DNA of 60,000 nt. Origin: Takakia lepidozioides. Taxonomy: Eukaryota; Streptophyta; Takakiopsida; Takakiales; Takakiaceae. Positions 1-13,622 of this stretch are shown piece by piece. The notes under the pieces were generated by a model that saw nothing but the letters and a program-made list of their open reading frames with translations, did no database searches and was not told the DNA's origin. The stretch lies in contig CM060732.1 of assembly GCA_030704615.1 (NCBI GenBank), positions 18,602,001-18,662,000 of the forward strand, written 5' to 3'. Numbering within the stretch: the stretch's first letter is position 1; each line of letters starts with the position of its first letter. The translations under genes were made by a program, and so were the position numbers.

Positions 1-3000
1 GAGACGTGTATCGAAGGCACCTCACCCTTTGAAGACTTCTCAATACGCATGCGCTCAACTGCAAGGTTATAAAGGCCTCGGAGAATGTGGGCCAGGCGGT
101 GGCATACAGTGTCCACCAAAGGGCCCAACCAGGACCGTGCTGCCGACTGGGCTAACACAAATGCTGCCTCCACGTGCCCTCCACGTCTGCCTGCATGGGC
201 TTGCAAGACACTTACAACCTGCTCCGATACCCCATGCATGCATTCATTTTCATGAACTTCAGAAGACATCACTAAAGTGCTTATTGTTGATCCTGCCACA
301 AATCAGGTTGAAGACTATTCCAAATCCGAATAGGCAATAAGGACAGCAAGAAAAGGTACTTCCAGTGGCACAGATATATCAAGTTGCGTCTAACCTTCTC
401 CTTGGATACAGGTGGACACTCTATAGAGCAAGCAACACACTTGAACTCGTGCAGGACGCGTTCAAAAGCAGCACCCCCATACATTCGGAGACGTCCATTC
501 AATGGTTCAATTTCCCCCATCTGTCCTGGCCATCTTCCGAACCCACTATCTGTCCTCTCTTCCTCAGAAGTGCAACCCCATTGTGCAGGGTCCGGACTAT
601 CTACACCATCTAGCAGAGCAACCTGACAGGCATTGTAACTTCACATCAGTCACCTCATCGAACCAAAAATCTCAAATATGAAGTCACTCACACAAACCTC
701 TGCATGACTGAAGAGAGACATACATATATAAGGAGATACTGGCACATACGTTCAGACTGGTTGTCAAATATACTGAGGTCTCACCTTTATCCTTTTGTAC
801 TTCAATTAATGACTGTAAGCAGATGGATGACAACTACATTGCAGGCTACGGCGAGTTCTGCACTGAACAGTTTGCACCTTGTCAAGTGATCCCTCTAGAA
901 TGGTCATCAAGCATACCATGTGCTTTGTTACTGATGACGCATGGATCATGGCCATTCTGCGCAAGGAACGAACATCAGATGCTGCTACCAGCTTAGCATC
1001 TGCAGAAGCCAATTCAGCACTGACCTCCCTGCAACGTTGGTCCAACAGCGCGAGTGTTTCTGGGGCAGCATCTCTGTATCTGTAGACCCAGACCAGTTGT
1101 ATTTCACTTACTCAAACAGACCATAACCATCTGACATTATCACATTTCCAACACATCTACCTGCAGAAAGGAACCCATATGTCTGATCTGAAGGCATCAC
1201 GGTGAAGAAAGCACAGTTTTTGTTTGACTTTAGAGCTGAATACTTGGGCTCGATAATTAGAGCTCTCTGGCAAAACTCTGAAAGGCCAGGGATCTGCCTT
1301 ATATCAACAGGAAGTCCCGCCCTGGAGGGGAACCTTCCAGGATGTTAATGGGCCCAATTTGCCCTCCTTCATCCTCCCTTTCCTTCTCTTTCTGCTCTCT
1401 AGAAATGGTTTGGGTTTATGGCCAGAAGGCCTACAGCAGGCAAGTTCTAAGGAGTACAATTTAAAGAGAAGTTCCCATGGGATCCAACCTGCGTTGCAAC
1501 TCAGCCTCTAAAAAGTGCCGCAGGTTTCCAAATCCAATGTGCGCCGCAAAACTCTCTTCGTCAAAGCCCCCAGCTATGTTCTCCCGAAGGAGTCGCAAGA
1601 CTTCAGCATCAACACTAGCGATCTGCCTCCTAAATTCATCGTTAGTACTGATGGCTCTGTCTTTAGGTAAGGCTACAAAGAAAGGCCGCACACTATCCCC
1701 CAAATAGCCTCCTGCGGTCAAGTATCGGTCCACTTCCCAGCGCTCTTGGAACTCCTGAGCATACACACAAACACATTTGTCTGAGATCTGTTGTGGGGAT
1801 GTGCGCTTGTTGCCTCTCTTGTTCTCTCTCCCACTTGCTTTCATGCTGCCCTTTTGGTGTCCTCCATCCAATGGCCAGAGCTAGTTTGAATCTTCACAGG
1901 TTTACACAATTCTGGCAGTGAAGCTACGTAAAACACATCCAAGTTTGAAACTTGTGTACCTTCATCCAATGTCCAGCATAATCATTCTGTAGATCTTCAT
2001 CCGGGAGTCGTAGAATGAAGTCGCAAACCACGCAGTGTGATTGTCTGTAACGTTCTTAGTGACTCATGCTACTCTTCCAAAGCCGCTTAGAAATGCAGTT
2101 TCTTTGTGTGAAATGGATGAATTCAATGATTCTATCTATGATTGCATGAATTTCAGGATCTCTGCACAATAGGTTAGTAGCCTCCTTGGTACAAAAGGAG
2201 TCCCTACACAACATAAGACAATGTTCTCAAACCTCTCTTCAAACAGATTACCATCAACTGAGCTCACCTTGCATGCTAATAGAGGTTGGACGGCAACACT
2301 AATATCCATTTAGTTGTCAGCATGAGTTGAAGAACGCCCATGTGTAAGACGTTCCAATAATTGACAGAGTGATTCGCATGTACCTTAAGCCGATTGTCGA
2401 ATTTGGACACTACAACCACGGTGCGCCGGAGTGAAGGGTCAATGGTTTTGACAGCATCTAGCCAGAGTGATGAGCACCACTCAACACTGCTCTGCTGCAG
2501 GAACAAGATTAGTCGGTGCTGGGGAGCAGCCAGTGTGCGCACCATGGACAATATTTCTTCAGGTGTGTTCTCTGGTTCTCCTTTCTTAGCCTACAGCCCA
2601 CAATTTGATCAAATAACAGAGTGAAGAGAAAACAAATCCATAAGAAAAAGTGGAGCAAGTAGAGCAAGAGAAGAGAGGGAGAATATGAATTTGAAGGAAG
2701 GAGAATGGTGTAGATGAAGGGAAGATGTTAAGTGCCCAGGGGTCACAAGAACAATCCAGAACCACATAAACTAAAGAGGAGAAACGCCGAGCATAGAGGA
2801 AGGGCAACTTTATTAAGTTCACAGAAGGCCACAAAGCCCATGAGACAGAGTAGGAGCCAAATTACACAACGACAAAAGCATTATTACATCCACAGAGGCT
2901 GAATGGCCTGGGGACACAAGTAGAAGAACACAGAGGAGGCATATAAGCTCAAAACAGGAGAGTTATGAAATAAGCATGGAAAAGCAACCATACCTTGAGA

Positions 3001-4385
3001 ACAAAGCCAGGTGTGTCAATAATGGTGAGGTTGGGGCAGAATGCATACTCTGCTCGCATGATAATCGGCTTTGAACTAACGGCTGTTCCCAATTTTTTGA
3101 GGCACTCATCCGTCCTCACTCGGATAGCATCAGCCACTGATGATGCCGGCACAATTACAGGGCCATACTCATCCGCGTCTTCTTCCTACAGGTACAGCGC
3201 ATCACTTGAGCCAGAGCTGAGAAGAAATCAATCGTACTTAAGTGTGGCGATAAAGAATGGCTTACAACAACACTCATAGAGGACAGACTTGAGGTGAGCA
3301 GACACAGGCTAAAGCAGTACGATGTCTGTGTGAATGTTGAATTTGCAGTGAGGCAATGCTACCTCCTCCATGCAAGTCCACATTCTTAAGGAGTTATGTA
3401 ATATCACACGAAGACGATAGACGACATGTTGACCAGAAAGGCCTCTTGACATTGGATGTATGCAAGACAGCTGGTAAAATGGATAATTTCTTCCAACCGC
3501 CATGTTTGAGCAGCAAGGGGCCGTCATCATCCATTGTCTTTGGTAGGGTACATCACTTGTTCCAGAACAAGTCTCAAGTGCTTGCTCAGATTGTTGAAAT
3601 AGCACCCGCGACGTCAAGGCCTTGAAAAAATCCACTGTTAGAGGGAAGATTCTTTGCTGCACCTGTCCATTCCATACCATTACTGAACTGCTCAATAGTG
3701 AACCAAAGTGGAAAATGGCTCGATGATGATAATCTCCGATAATATGCACGCATGTTTATTGCAACGCAGGAAACGATGCGCTGGTACAAGAGAACACCAA
3801 TTTGAGGAGAGAGCTACAAGATCTGCGCAATGAAGTATCTTCTTTGTCTTGCCAGGTCTTTGATCTTGGTTGGGGCAATGCGTCATGATGACACCCTGCA
3901 GGTTACCTGAAGAAGGTTTTCGTATCACAGTTAATTATTTAGGGACAAGGAGAACCAAGAAAAAACAACATTTTCTCTAGGCTCTGGCTCTCTCTCTCTT
4001 AGACATGAACTCTTACTTGGAGGCGGCAGCGAGGTTCCAGAGCAGTCGGATCGTGCAACATTTGCAGCATCAATGGGCGGCGGGTTCCCATTTCTACATC
4101 CCGAACATTGAACCTGAAGCCCAGCAGGGCCTCCAAAAGGGAGCTCTTACCATCAGATTGACCTCCCAACGCCACTATCTCAGGAATTTGTAGCTTCTCC
4201 CCAAATGCGACCGCACTCGCTTGCAATCGACTGTAAGCCTCGTATCTTGACCGCGATTCTGCGCTGTTGTAAATGGATTCGGCATGCTTGCATGTTGGAT
4301 TCTCCGCCCCGTGTTGCTGTGATAGTGTTAGCTTTCGGCCCCCTCCCCCAGTAAGCCCGTTAGCCATGCTCCCCATGCTAGCCAC
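1..4385 (-). CDS. DRP5A: Dynamin-related protein DRP5A (partial, C-terminal end outside window)
   Basis: Large GTPase of the plant DRP5A family, which acts in cytokinesis at the cell plate (family knowledge). Seven exons read on the minus strand: 4017-4385, 2994-3185, 2384-2590, 1489-1754, 917-1079, 395-622 and 1-218 (continuing out of the window). All junctions have GT/AG sites and matching phase. The GTPase motifs are visible: the P-loop GGQSDGKSS in exon 1, the DTPG switch motif in exon 2 (TIIDTPGFVLK) and SKFDNRLK in exon 3. Exon 6 contains MYGGAAFERVLHEF and exon 7 AHAGRRGGHV followed by the stalk-like segment. The start was placed at the ATG at 4385 before MASMGSMANG; a few residues of Gly-rich linker precede the conserved ESRSRYEAYSRLQ. 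ARC5/DRP5B is less likely because the exon 1 and exon 3 sequences fit DRP5A better. No broken exon was seen. Confidence 0.95.
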
Positions 4386-5394
4386 TTCCGAATCTGAGCG
4401 ACTTCTCGGGTATTAGATTAACCAGCCAGCGGGAGTGAGTGAGTGAGCAGTGGGAAATTTTGGGACAACTAAGCTGCTGCTGGAGAGAAGGTATCGTTAG
4501 CTATAATCATCCACCTTCTTCAAAATCAGACTGCTTGGGCTACACTCAAGATACCGCAACGAGCAAAATCTTTGCTCATCAGAAAGCCCGGTAGCACTGC
4601 AAAACGCTGCCCACCCTGGTCACATCAACACAAATCCTCCTTCACTTGCTGCCATTCACAAGATTCTCGCAACTTGCTTCAATCGACAGCGGTCTTCATC
4701 AACCACACCCCCACCCCTACCTCACTTCCCACGGATCTAGGTCACTCCTCTGAACACCCCAGAAACCTAGAGGTTTGAAATTTGAAACAAACAACACCAC
4801 TGTGTAATGACTCTATCCGATGGACGTAGCTTCCTACCGCTAGATAAAGATCTGCTGCCCCCCGGTCTGAACGACAGACGTCAGGTTTGCCGCCCTCGGC
4901 TACGGAATACAAACAAGAGAATGTACCATTATGCTGTTAACATATTCCGTATCCTGTCGAAGATTCCGTGGGCTGGTAAAGTGTATGCATTGGGTGAGAT
5001 TAATTAATACCAGAGAAAGCAGAAGTTGTTTTGAGAGTTGCAGAATTTGAACCTGAGGTTGTTGTTGGTTGGGTGGGGGCGGAAGGAGATGGAGATGCAA
5101 AGATGGAGATGCAGAAGGACTCGCAGGATCAGCGATGGCGGACGCTTCAAGCAAGCGATCGAATTGGACAGACACAGATTTGACAAGATTTCTCAGTCCA
5201 TAGTTGCGATGTTTGGGGGGTTTTGGGGACAGGATGTGGCTGGGCATGGCCTCTGATCCTTGGGTGGGAACAGCTGAGCCGAAAGAGCCGCCCTACGTTG
5301 GTGACCGATAACGATGCTTGAGTTAGAGCGTTTTGGTGAGCCAAGGGACGAGGAAGAAATCGAGGGGAGCCAGGTAGAGGAGTGTGAGGTAGGG
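4386..5394. promoter_or_regulatory. Divergent intergenic region between DRP5A and the DUF2062 gene
   Basis: About 1 kb separates the two oppositely directed start codons. It must hold both 5' UTRs and promoters. I see CT/GAGT-rich tracts near 4430 and no convincing TATA box or other gene. The short ORFs here show no family resemblance. Confidence 0.5.
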
Positions 5395-7703
5395 ATGGGG
5401 TGGCGTAATTACTGGTTTGTTCGATGGGCTCGTTCCAACATCTACGATCCTTTTCTGCTCATCTTTCGCAGGTTTGAATTTTTCCACTTCTTGTTTTCCC
5501 TGAGAATAATCGTATTGGGGTTCTTCGCTCTGGCACTGAAGCTGACCAGTCCAAAGGTCGTAGCTGTACCCATTGCATGCATACAACCATGGGTAACAAT
5601 TTCTCCGCAAGTGGGTGCTGATGCATTCTTTAAGTGACATGGAGGTTTTCTACAAAAGCTTGAGAGAACAGCTCAATGATTGACTCCGATCACTCAAAGG
5701 TGCCATTCAAGTATATTCAATCCAGCTGATTTGTGGAAGTCAAAGTAACTAATCTCGCAAGTATGGAGGCAGGGTGGATAATGCAATCTTCTGGTTTCTC
5801 CCCGTTTCTCTAATTGGGGAAGGAGGCCTGGGTGGGTGTGGGGTGAGATTATTACTCCAATCTGCTGCCTGTTAAATCCACTTGCGTTGTATGTGCTGGG
5901 AATTGGTGAGGTGAGTCTTAGGCTGCCAGATCATCAATAAAACCTTACAATGCTGAAGTGTGTGCTGTGGTCATCTCATTCGGTTTTACTGATCTAAATA
6001 TGTCACAGCCATCTGAGACTGTGTCTTGGAATGGCAGGGGCACAGAGCCAAAGCAGCTTGCCATGTCGGCGGCTCTGGGAACCACACTTGGGATCTTTCC
6101 AATTTATGGTAAGTGAGGCTTCCATGAGACTGAGGTCAGGTAAGAGAGTAGAGAAGAGGAGGAGAGAGAAATACCTTTATGATACACAAGGAGATTACAA
6201 GCACCTCTATTGAGGATTCACAAACTTTATCATTGATGAGGGACTGGTGCATCGATGGGGATCTGGTTACTGTGTCCTTTGATTTCTAGTTGTTTTGGAT
6301 GGAGTAGGGTGGTATATGGTTATTCACTCTGATGCACTGTAAAGCACTGTAAAGCATCTACAGAGTGACCATTCTCTGTGATATTGAGGGCATAGTCTCC
6401 AAAATATATGAACACCTCTGGGAGCCCTACACCTCTGAGCCGATTGTGGAGTTCATTCAACCAAGCAGGGTATGGGGTGTCATTCTGGTTTACTGACGGA
6501 TCTGGTTTGTTATTGGTGCACAGGAGTGACTGTCTTTATGTGTGGAGCAGCAGCAGCAATACTCGGGCGCAAATGCCATGTGCCCACCTTGATGCTTGCC
6601 AATCTCATGGCAACACCTTTAGAGTTTAGGTGGGTTGTCCCCTTGTTCGATGGTTGCACCATCAGCGGTGTTGCAGACCAATGGACAGACCAGCGGAATT
6701 ATGTAAAAAAATTTGTCATTTCTTTAGGTTTCTTTCCATGCGAGTAGTGAGGAGTACAGAAAGTTCTTTGTGGAATCTCCTCAGTATCTGGTAAGGTGAA
6801 TACAGCAAGCCTGTCATAGAGGTGTTGATTACCTGTTGGGTTTTGACAGAGGGTAAAAATGTTTCTTTAACCTGATCCGTATACCACATCTTGTGGTGAT
6901 TCCCTACTGTGCGGACATTTGGAATTGCTGTGGGTGGTGCAGCTTGGTGGTTCCCTTTATGCGAATTGGGGAAAGGTTGCTGGGTGGCAGCCCCTTCCTA
7001 CTCTCTAAAGATGCGCTTTGGCAGGCAGTCACCTTCAAAGCTTCTAGCAAAGTGCTCTATGCTATTTTACATGCGGTGGGTCTTGTTTTATCCCCTGATC
7101 AGTTAACAAGTTCAACTTTTTCAGACAGACTTGCTACATTAGTAATTTACTGGCTGTGAATCACCAGGACAATAAAACTGAACACCCTTGAGGCTTCCCT
7201 ATTTGTCAGGTTCCCTCTCTAGTTGGCCTACTTTGATATTTCTTGCCAAAAGTTGGATGGGTCGTAGTTTAAAGACATGATTAGTCACTACTGTGTTCTG
7301 GGAGATTGTAGATAGGAACTATTAGGGCCATTTCTTCTGACAACCTAGAGATTGTAAGTCAGCTACTGTAAATTTGGAATGGAAGGGACAAAGTAGCAGG
7401 ATGTTGGCATGGGGCCTGTTCATATTTGTATGACTATACTGACTTAATGCATCACAGCACTAAACTAGGATCTGCTTCTTCGCAGAGTGACACTAACGAG
7501 AGTTGTGTGGCTGGTGTGTTCATCCACAGTTGGTCGGGTGGTTGATTGCTTCACCCTTCCTCTTCTTGGCCGTGTATATTTTCTTCCTTCCATTGGTGCG
7601 ATGGTCTCGACGGTATTTTGATATGGACAATCACCCCATCAGTCAACGCTTGAGTCTCCTAAATGAGGAAGTTGTTTCTTCAAGGAAAGATGTGGCTGCA
7701 TGA
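5395..7703 (+). CDS. DUF2062 family small membrane protein
   Basis: Five exons assembled on the plus strand: 5395-5471, 6038-6108, 6524-6629, 6943-7075 and 7530-7703, giving 186 residues; all junctions are GT/AG and in phase. The joined product contains GTEPKQLAMSAALG, then GIFPIYGVTVFMCGAAAAILG, MLANLMATPLEF, SLVVPFMRIGERLLGG and LVGWLIASPFLFLAVYIFF. This is the layout of the DUF2062 domain found in plants and bacteria, with hydrophobic helices separated by short polar loops. The function is unknown; an integral membrane location is expected. Translation was started at MGWRNYW because family members begin close to this point; an in-frame upstream ATG at 5314 would add 27 acidic residues. The gene converges on the hnRNP gene across about 2.9 kb. 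Confidence 0.9.
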
Positions 7704-7814
7704 ATGTTGTCTGTAGTGTATCAGACTGGTAAGCTTCATGACTGCATTGACCAGTTTATAGGTGACATTCACAACAATTGCAAGTTCTTCCTTATGATTG
7801 TAAGTCAAAACAAT

Positions 7815-7902
7815 TGATCTACACCGGAAGCACTTTGGATTGTGAGTTGCATCGTGTTTCGATCTATGCCAGAAGCGCTTGGATTGTGAGTTGCATCCTG
7901 TT
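7815..7902. repeat. Imperfect tandem duplication, two units of about 45 bp
   Basis: GATCTACACCGGAAGC... and GATCTATGCCAGAAGC... are each followed by GGATTGTGAGTTGCATC, so the same segment occurs twice in direct succession. Confidence 0.7.
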
Positions 7903-9023
7903 TACTGCCAGTGTATTGCGTAAACAATTTGACAGTAAGATATTTCGTGGGCGTGGACCTGGTAGAGGTCACCTCTGTAGGCGTCAAGCACACCAAGCTG
8001 GTTTGTGAAGTATAGACGGACAAGGTGCAGGGTTGTGGTGCAGCTACCATAGTTATGTGCAGGTATAGGATCCACTCATTCTTGTCAGTGCTGGAGGAGA
8101 AGGATGAGAGTAAAAAACATTGTGCACTCATACAGATGGAACCACAATACATCTTCAAGTGGGAATCCATGTTCAAACCCATCTAGTTCAGTATTCGCAA
8201 ACTTCAGAAACACATACCATTGAAGGATCTGTGTTTCTGAGATCAGGCTCTGTTGCTTCACAACAAGGGATACACATGTGTTCATGAGCACAGCACAGTT
8301 GGCTTGCTAAACTAGGGGCAGTCCACCTGTTTGCAGTGTGTTTTACTATAATCCTTTCACAATTTGAATAGCAACACAAGAGGGGATAAGCATTGTGGAC
8401 AATGGGCAATGGACCTCCAAGTTTCCACTATCAGACATAACCCTGTCACAATGGCGACTCTAGGGTTAGCATATCAGGATGCTTAAGGCCAATACTATCA
8501 CAGACCAGGTAGTGCGCACAATGCTAGAGCTTGGTTTCAAGTTTCAACCCACAGACAGAACAAGTATGCAAGCAGATGGTCATTTTCATGCTGCAGTCCA
8601 TACTTCCACCAAACAATCATCAGAAGTCATCCATGCCAATCAGATTGGGACCAGACACCCAAGGATTGAAGTTTTGGAGACCAGGCAGGTTCTTCAGCTG
8701 CGCAAATCCCCTGCATGCCATCACCAGAAGTGCTCTCACAACATCTCCTAGGTACTACACACAAACCCCCACTCCAAAAATAACAGAAAGACTCAAAGAT
8801 AAAACACGAGAAACAACACAAGAGGGAGAAAGACAAGATTGATCTTCAATGTGTAATAGCATACGGGGAAGCACTAGAAATCATCAAGTATGGAAGAATA
8901 CCAACTAGGGCCCTTGATTCGACAAAAAACTGATCACATATCACTCCTTGAATAAATACTACTTTTTGTTTTTTTTCCAATAAGTGCATTGCACCAACAC
9001 TTCGTCCATCAACTTTCAACTCT

Positions 9024-9088
9024 GGTACAGATCTCTCTCTCATTGCTACAATAAGATGGTACAGATCTATCTCTCATTGTACAATAAG
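9024..9088. repeat. Imperfect tandem duplication, two units of about 32 bp
   Basis: GGTACAGATCT(C/A)TCTCTCATTG with following ACAATAAG is present twice side by side. Confidence 0.7.
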
Positions 9089-10630
9089 CTGTGGCATCAA
9101 TCAGAACAAAGGCAAAGACAGTCTGATTTGACGAGGCAAGTCCTAATTAAACAATAGGAGAGAATCTAACAATCAAAGCCAAGAGATAATTACTGACTGA
9201 CCTATAGCTTCTGCTTTAGAAAGATCAAGAGATTCGCCGATTCAAGTTGGCTAACATAAAGGTAAGCCCTACGAAGGTACACACACTCACCATTCTGCAA
9301 ATAGGTGAGCTATAAGAATTCTCTCTGGAATCTAATAAATGATAAAAATGGAAACTCTGGAAAGGAATTGGTATCCAATTGGACTAAGAACTTAAGCGAA
9401 TCTTGCCAGCACAAGCATTTGATCTCTCCCCTTCCCTCACTTATGAGACCAACCCCAACCAACCCCATCCCCTTGGCGCACAACGCCCGGTCATGTGCGC
9501 TCCAGACTTCAGACCATGGTTACAGTGTCGAGATTGCGTCCCCCCTATTAGGACTAGGCAGCAACCCCTGTATTCAGGAGGACACAAGGGCATGCACACA
9601 TCAATATTCTTGTCTGCCTCTCCTGATCTTTCAAATCTGTATCAAAACACTCACCTACTTTCCCCTGCTGCATACTCATCACAGTTGTTTCAAACCAGAG
9701 ATCCCTACAAAGGCATGGTCCTTTGAAGATAGAAAGAGAAAACCAAGTCCATTACTCTCTGCTGGCCAAGGACTATGCATGAGCGGCAGAGATTGCACTG
9801 TCAAACAAAGAATTTGTTCAAGCTGCATGCTGGAGAAGGTCCTTCCTTCTGTGGACTCGATGTCTAAACCACATGACACAGATGACTGTTTCCTGACACT
9901 CCTGGGAAACCCGCTACTAGAATTAAAAAACAAACAAAAGATTCAAATCCAAGAAACACCCCCCCCAAAAGGTTCAATTGAATCCATAGAGGTTCTCTCT
10001 CAACTTTCGGGTATATATAGACCTGGATGCATCCCGACACCACAGCACTGAGTGGAAGAAGCCAAACAAAAGAGATCTCAAAATAAGTACTGACAGTCAC
10101 TTTCCACCCTTAATATATACAGCCCCGCTACATACACTCCTAAACTTCCAAGGCTACATTTCTTCAATGACAAAAGGCACTGATTGATCGTTGTGCTGGA
10201 ATTCTGAGTTAACACCATCAGCTGCTGGGATCGAAACATAGGTGTAAGCTGTGATCCATGAAAGCACTACAAGGATGCTAGAGGCAACAATGGATCTCAA
10301 TAACAGAACATAGCAATATAAATGATGCACAAAAATGCTGGACTATACCTCACCTACAACAACCTCTCTTCTCAGTGCATTACCAGTCTAAGAACAGAGA
10401 CCCAAAATCACAAAAAAGTTACCAGCTGGATACCAATCATTCCCTTTCTACCCAGAAAGAACGTCTCCAAAAGTGGGATTAGCTGGCACCTATCAGGATC
10501 TCATTATCATACCACCTGTCCCTACATTGAGGCTCTTCCGTCCCAAGCTAAAAACTGGTTTACTAAGCAAGGACCTTAATCAACACATGTAGGCCCCCAC
10601 TAAAGCCTGGCAAGGGACGACAAGCAGTGA

Positions 10631-12384
10631 CTAGCCAGTGCGGTCACCAGCAGCAGGATAGGGCCTGAAGCGGGCATCAGGACCTCGCTGTGTCTGCCTG
10701 CCTGCTACACCATAGCCTCCCCCGTAGCCTGCAGACCCATTCACTGTCACGTCGGCAGCTGCGCTTCCACCCATGCTGTAGCCCCCACTGGCTGCGGCCC
10801 CTGAACCAGCAGGGGTTGTGTAGGAGTCAGTTCCGGCTGATCTCCATGTATTATCTGCATATCCAGAGCTCCCATACACATCCCCATAACCCGCAGCATA
10901 ACCACTACCACTGCCAGTTCCTCCCGCTGAGCTGCCATAGCCACCGGCAGTGCTGCCGTAACCCGTGCCTCTCCCACCATAGCCAGCAGCATTTGATCCG
11001 TAGGCAGTGTCACTGCTTCCATAACCATAGCCAGCAGTGCCGTAGCCTGCACTGCTACCAGTTGCCTGACCTGCTCCAGCTCCGGCAGAGCCCCCCCATG
11101 CTGCATTTCCATAACCACTCATGCTGCCAGCAGCAGTGGCCCCATAGCCAGTCGAACTTCCTCCGCTTCCATACCCGGCCCCCCCGCTGCCCCATGCACT
11201 TCTCCCGGCCACAGGGGCACTTCCATACCCTCCACTACCAGCCCCCCCACTCCCATAACCACCAGCCCCAGCTCCATAGCCAGCCCCACCTGGAGTGCTT
11301 CCATATCCGCCACTGCCGTAACTGGCCCCAGCGGCACTGCCATAGCCACCGCTGTTACCGTAGCCACCTCCACCGTAACCCCCGTTCATGCCCGCCCCGT
11401 AACCTCCACTGCTTCCATAGCCAGCGGTGCCATAGCCAGCGCCGCCATAGGCACCATAGCCCCCTCTTCCACCAGGAGTAGGACCATACCGGCTGTCTCC
11501 CCGGCCTCCGTATCCGCCTCCGGGGCTGGAGTTGTAGCCTTGGCCATAGCCACTACCGTAGTTGCCCCCGCGGCCACCCCCTCCAAACCCGCCAGTGGAC
11601 TGGCGACCAGTTCCTGCAGAGAGCTCCTTGGGAATGGCACGTTTTACCTCGACCATCTTTTCGTTGAGCTCATGGAAGGATTTGGTGAGAACATTCTCCA
11701 CTGCATCCTCAGAATCAAAAGTGATGAAGCCAAACCCACGAGGCCTTTGAGTATTGTGGTCATACATAACAACCACATCTGTAATAGTACCAAACTGCTC
11801 GAAATATTTTTTGAAGTCATCTTCAGTAACAGTTGAGGCTAAGCCACCCACAAATATCTTCTTTGTCCTAGTATGACTCGCTGGCCCAGGGCCACCGCTG
11901 TTGCTCCTAGGCACATTCTGCTGCTCATCCCTCGGCACGGCTTTTTTCGCTTCCACCTAAATAAAATTAAGAGAGACAGCTAAACTAGTTATAACATGGA
12001 CAATCCCAGACCAGACCTGCATTGTAGACCACGCACATCCACTCACTCAAGACACGACACAGGACAGGCCCGGCCTGCCTTCCAAGGCAGGCCCGGCACA
12101 AGACACATTCATCGACTCTCACTTTACAACAACATTCTTGACACTAACTCACTGACGCTTACCGTTCTGCCATCGATAGTATGCTTCTCCGTCACTACGC
12201 GGTCAGCCACCGCCGGATCTGCAAAGATCACAAATCCAAACCCTCGCGCCCGTCCGGTGGCTCTATCCTTCATGATCACAGTTTCCGCTACTTCCCCATA
12301 CGCCTTGAAATAATCCCGCAACTTCTCCTCCGTGGTCTCCCATGATATTCCCCCAATGAAAAGCTTCCCCTGGTCCGAGTCCAT
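10631..12384 (-). CDS. hnRNP A/B-type RNA-binding protein, two RRMs and Gly/Tyr-rich tail
   Basis: Nuclear RNA-binding protein of the plant RNP1/hnRNP group. Two exons: 12163-12384 and 10631-11956, joined in phase 0, giving about 515 residues. RRM1 starts at residue 6 with RNP2 KLFIGGISW and RNP1 RGFGFVIF; RRM2 has KIFVGGLAS and RGFGFITF. A linker ending in KELSAGTGRQ leads into a tail of roughly 300 residues built from GYG, GGYG and SAGYG repeats, a low-complexity sequence of the kind that mediates self-association. The protein ends in RFRPYPAAGDRTG. I started at MDSDQGKLF; the codon just before is GTG, not ATG. The long antisense open frames over exon 2 are a by-product of the Gly/Tyr codon bias. 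It is divergent from eL41. Confidence 0.96.
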
Positions 12385-13203
12385 CACAGATCAAGCCTCT
12401 CACAACCTCCCCGCCCCCTCCCCACACAAAGATCCACCCCAAAGCCGATCAATCACCCCCTTCCTTCAGCACACCGCCACCAGATCTTCGCGGCTTCCCA
12501 AGGCGCCACCGGCCATCGAACTCCTAACCTCCCTAACCTCTCCCGCACATCCACCACCAGCCCCTCCAAGAAACGGGCCTCCAACACCCCAAGATCGGGA
12601 TCGCAACCCTCCTCCTCCCCCCCGCCACAGATCGCACCAAAGCACCACCAATCCACCCCGATCGATCTCTCGCCCTCCCGATCCACAACAGTCCTGCTCC
12701 ACGCTCCACAGCCGCCGCGCTGAGGCGCGCACGCAAGCGATGGATCGCGACAAAGAAAAGAGAAGCCCGCTTGCGCGTGACGGCCAAACCCTCGCTCCCT
12801 CCCCCGCCCGCACCCGCCTCCCCTTCCACGGCTGCGATGCGCCCGACCCCATCCGACGGCGCTTCACCCATCACGCCCCATGGCCATGCATGTGCCCCGC
12901 CATGTGCTGCGCCTGTCACTACACTCGTCCACATCCATCCAATGCCATCCCTGGCGTCGAATATCGTCCAATTCCAAGCCGTACTCATCCACGAGGATGC
13001 CCGACAGCACCTAACCATAGGCGCATCAATGTCCAACCATCCGAGTAAATGCGGGGGTCTGTACACGTACGGTTGGTGTCTCGACCGCGCGGCGCGCCTT
13101 CTCTAGACTTGTTATGAACCGCGGGCCGGCCTGAACAGACTGCGCGGTCGTAAACGGCGGGCGGCCCATGCCGGGGAAGGGTGGGCGCCAGCTGGTGTGG
13201 GCC

Positions 13204-13224
13204 CCGTAACCGTGGCGGTTACGG
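13204..13224. promoter_or_regulatory. Perfect 9-bp inverted repeat with 3-nt spacer
   Basis: CCGTAACCG, spacer TGG, CGGTTACGG. The half-site resembles plant MYB-type CNGTT cores. It lies in the divergent promoter region between the hnRNP and eL41 genes; a regulatory role is inferred from position only. Confidence 0.4.
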
Positions 13225-13622
13225 TCGAGTCGCGGTCAGCTCAACTTTTTAACCCCCACCTTTTTCCAGCTTTTTATATTTCATCCAAAGTTTCAATGGA
13301 CTGAGAATACCGTAGTCGAAAGTCACAACTTGGGAAACTATTTCGAACATTTAATAATACTATAGGAATAAATTTGGCTGATGGCGCCGCATTGATGGAG
13401 CCATGGAAGCCATGATGAGATGGTATTGTATTTATGATCGAGAACATAAATATCATGCCTCATCGGATGGATGAGGTATGATGGCGTGGCATTGATGGCA
13501 GGTAGATGATATCTGGGCTGGGTCAAGCCGCAGTCATTCGACCACTTAGGATCTGCCACGTTTTCGGTGATGCAATTTTCTGCCACGTCAGAGTATCCAA
13601 TGTTACTGAACCTCACCTTATT

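Larger units (their letters stand above)
7704..10630. other. Convergent intergenic region, no recognised gene
   Basis: Between the stop codons of the DUF2062 gene and the hnRNP gene. It should contain both 3' UTRs. A 248-codon open frame at 9305-10051 has no recognisable family, is rich in Ser/Pro/Cys and lacks a plausible gene context, so I do not call it. Two small tandem duplications are listed separately. Confidence 0.5.

Noticed and set aside
3309-3749. 146-codon minus-strand frame inside DRP5A intron 1
   Set aside because: Flanking DRP5A exons join perfectly without it, and it resembles nothing known.
9305-10051. 248-codon open frame on the plus strand
   Set aside because: No family resemblance, odd composition and position in convergent 3' flanks; more likely chance.
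10690-11481. Long antisense frames rich in His/Gln/Arg over the hnRNP exon
   Set aside because: They mirror the Gly/Tyr-rich repeat codons of the real gene on the other strand.
12332-13048. 238-codon Pro/Ser/Arg-rich frame
   Set aside because: Lies over the hnRNP start and a C-rich promoter; composition-driven.
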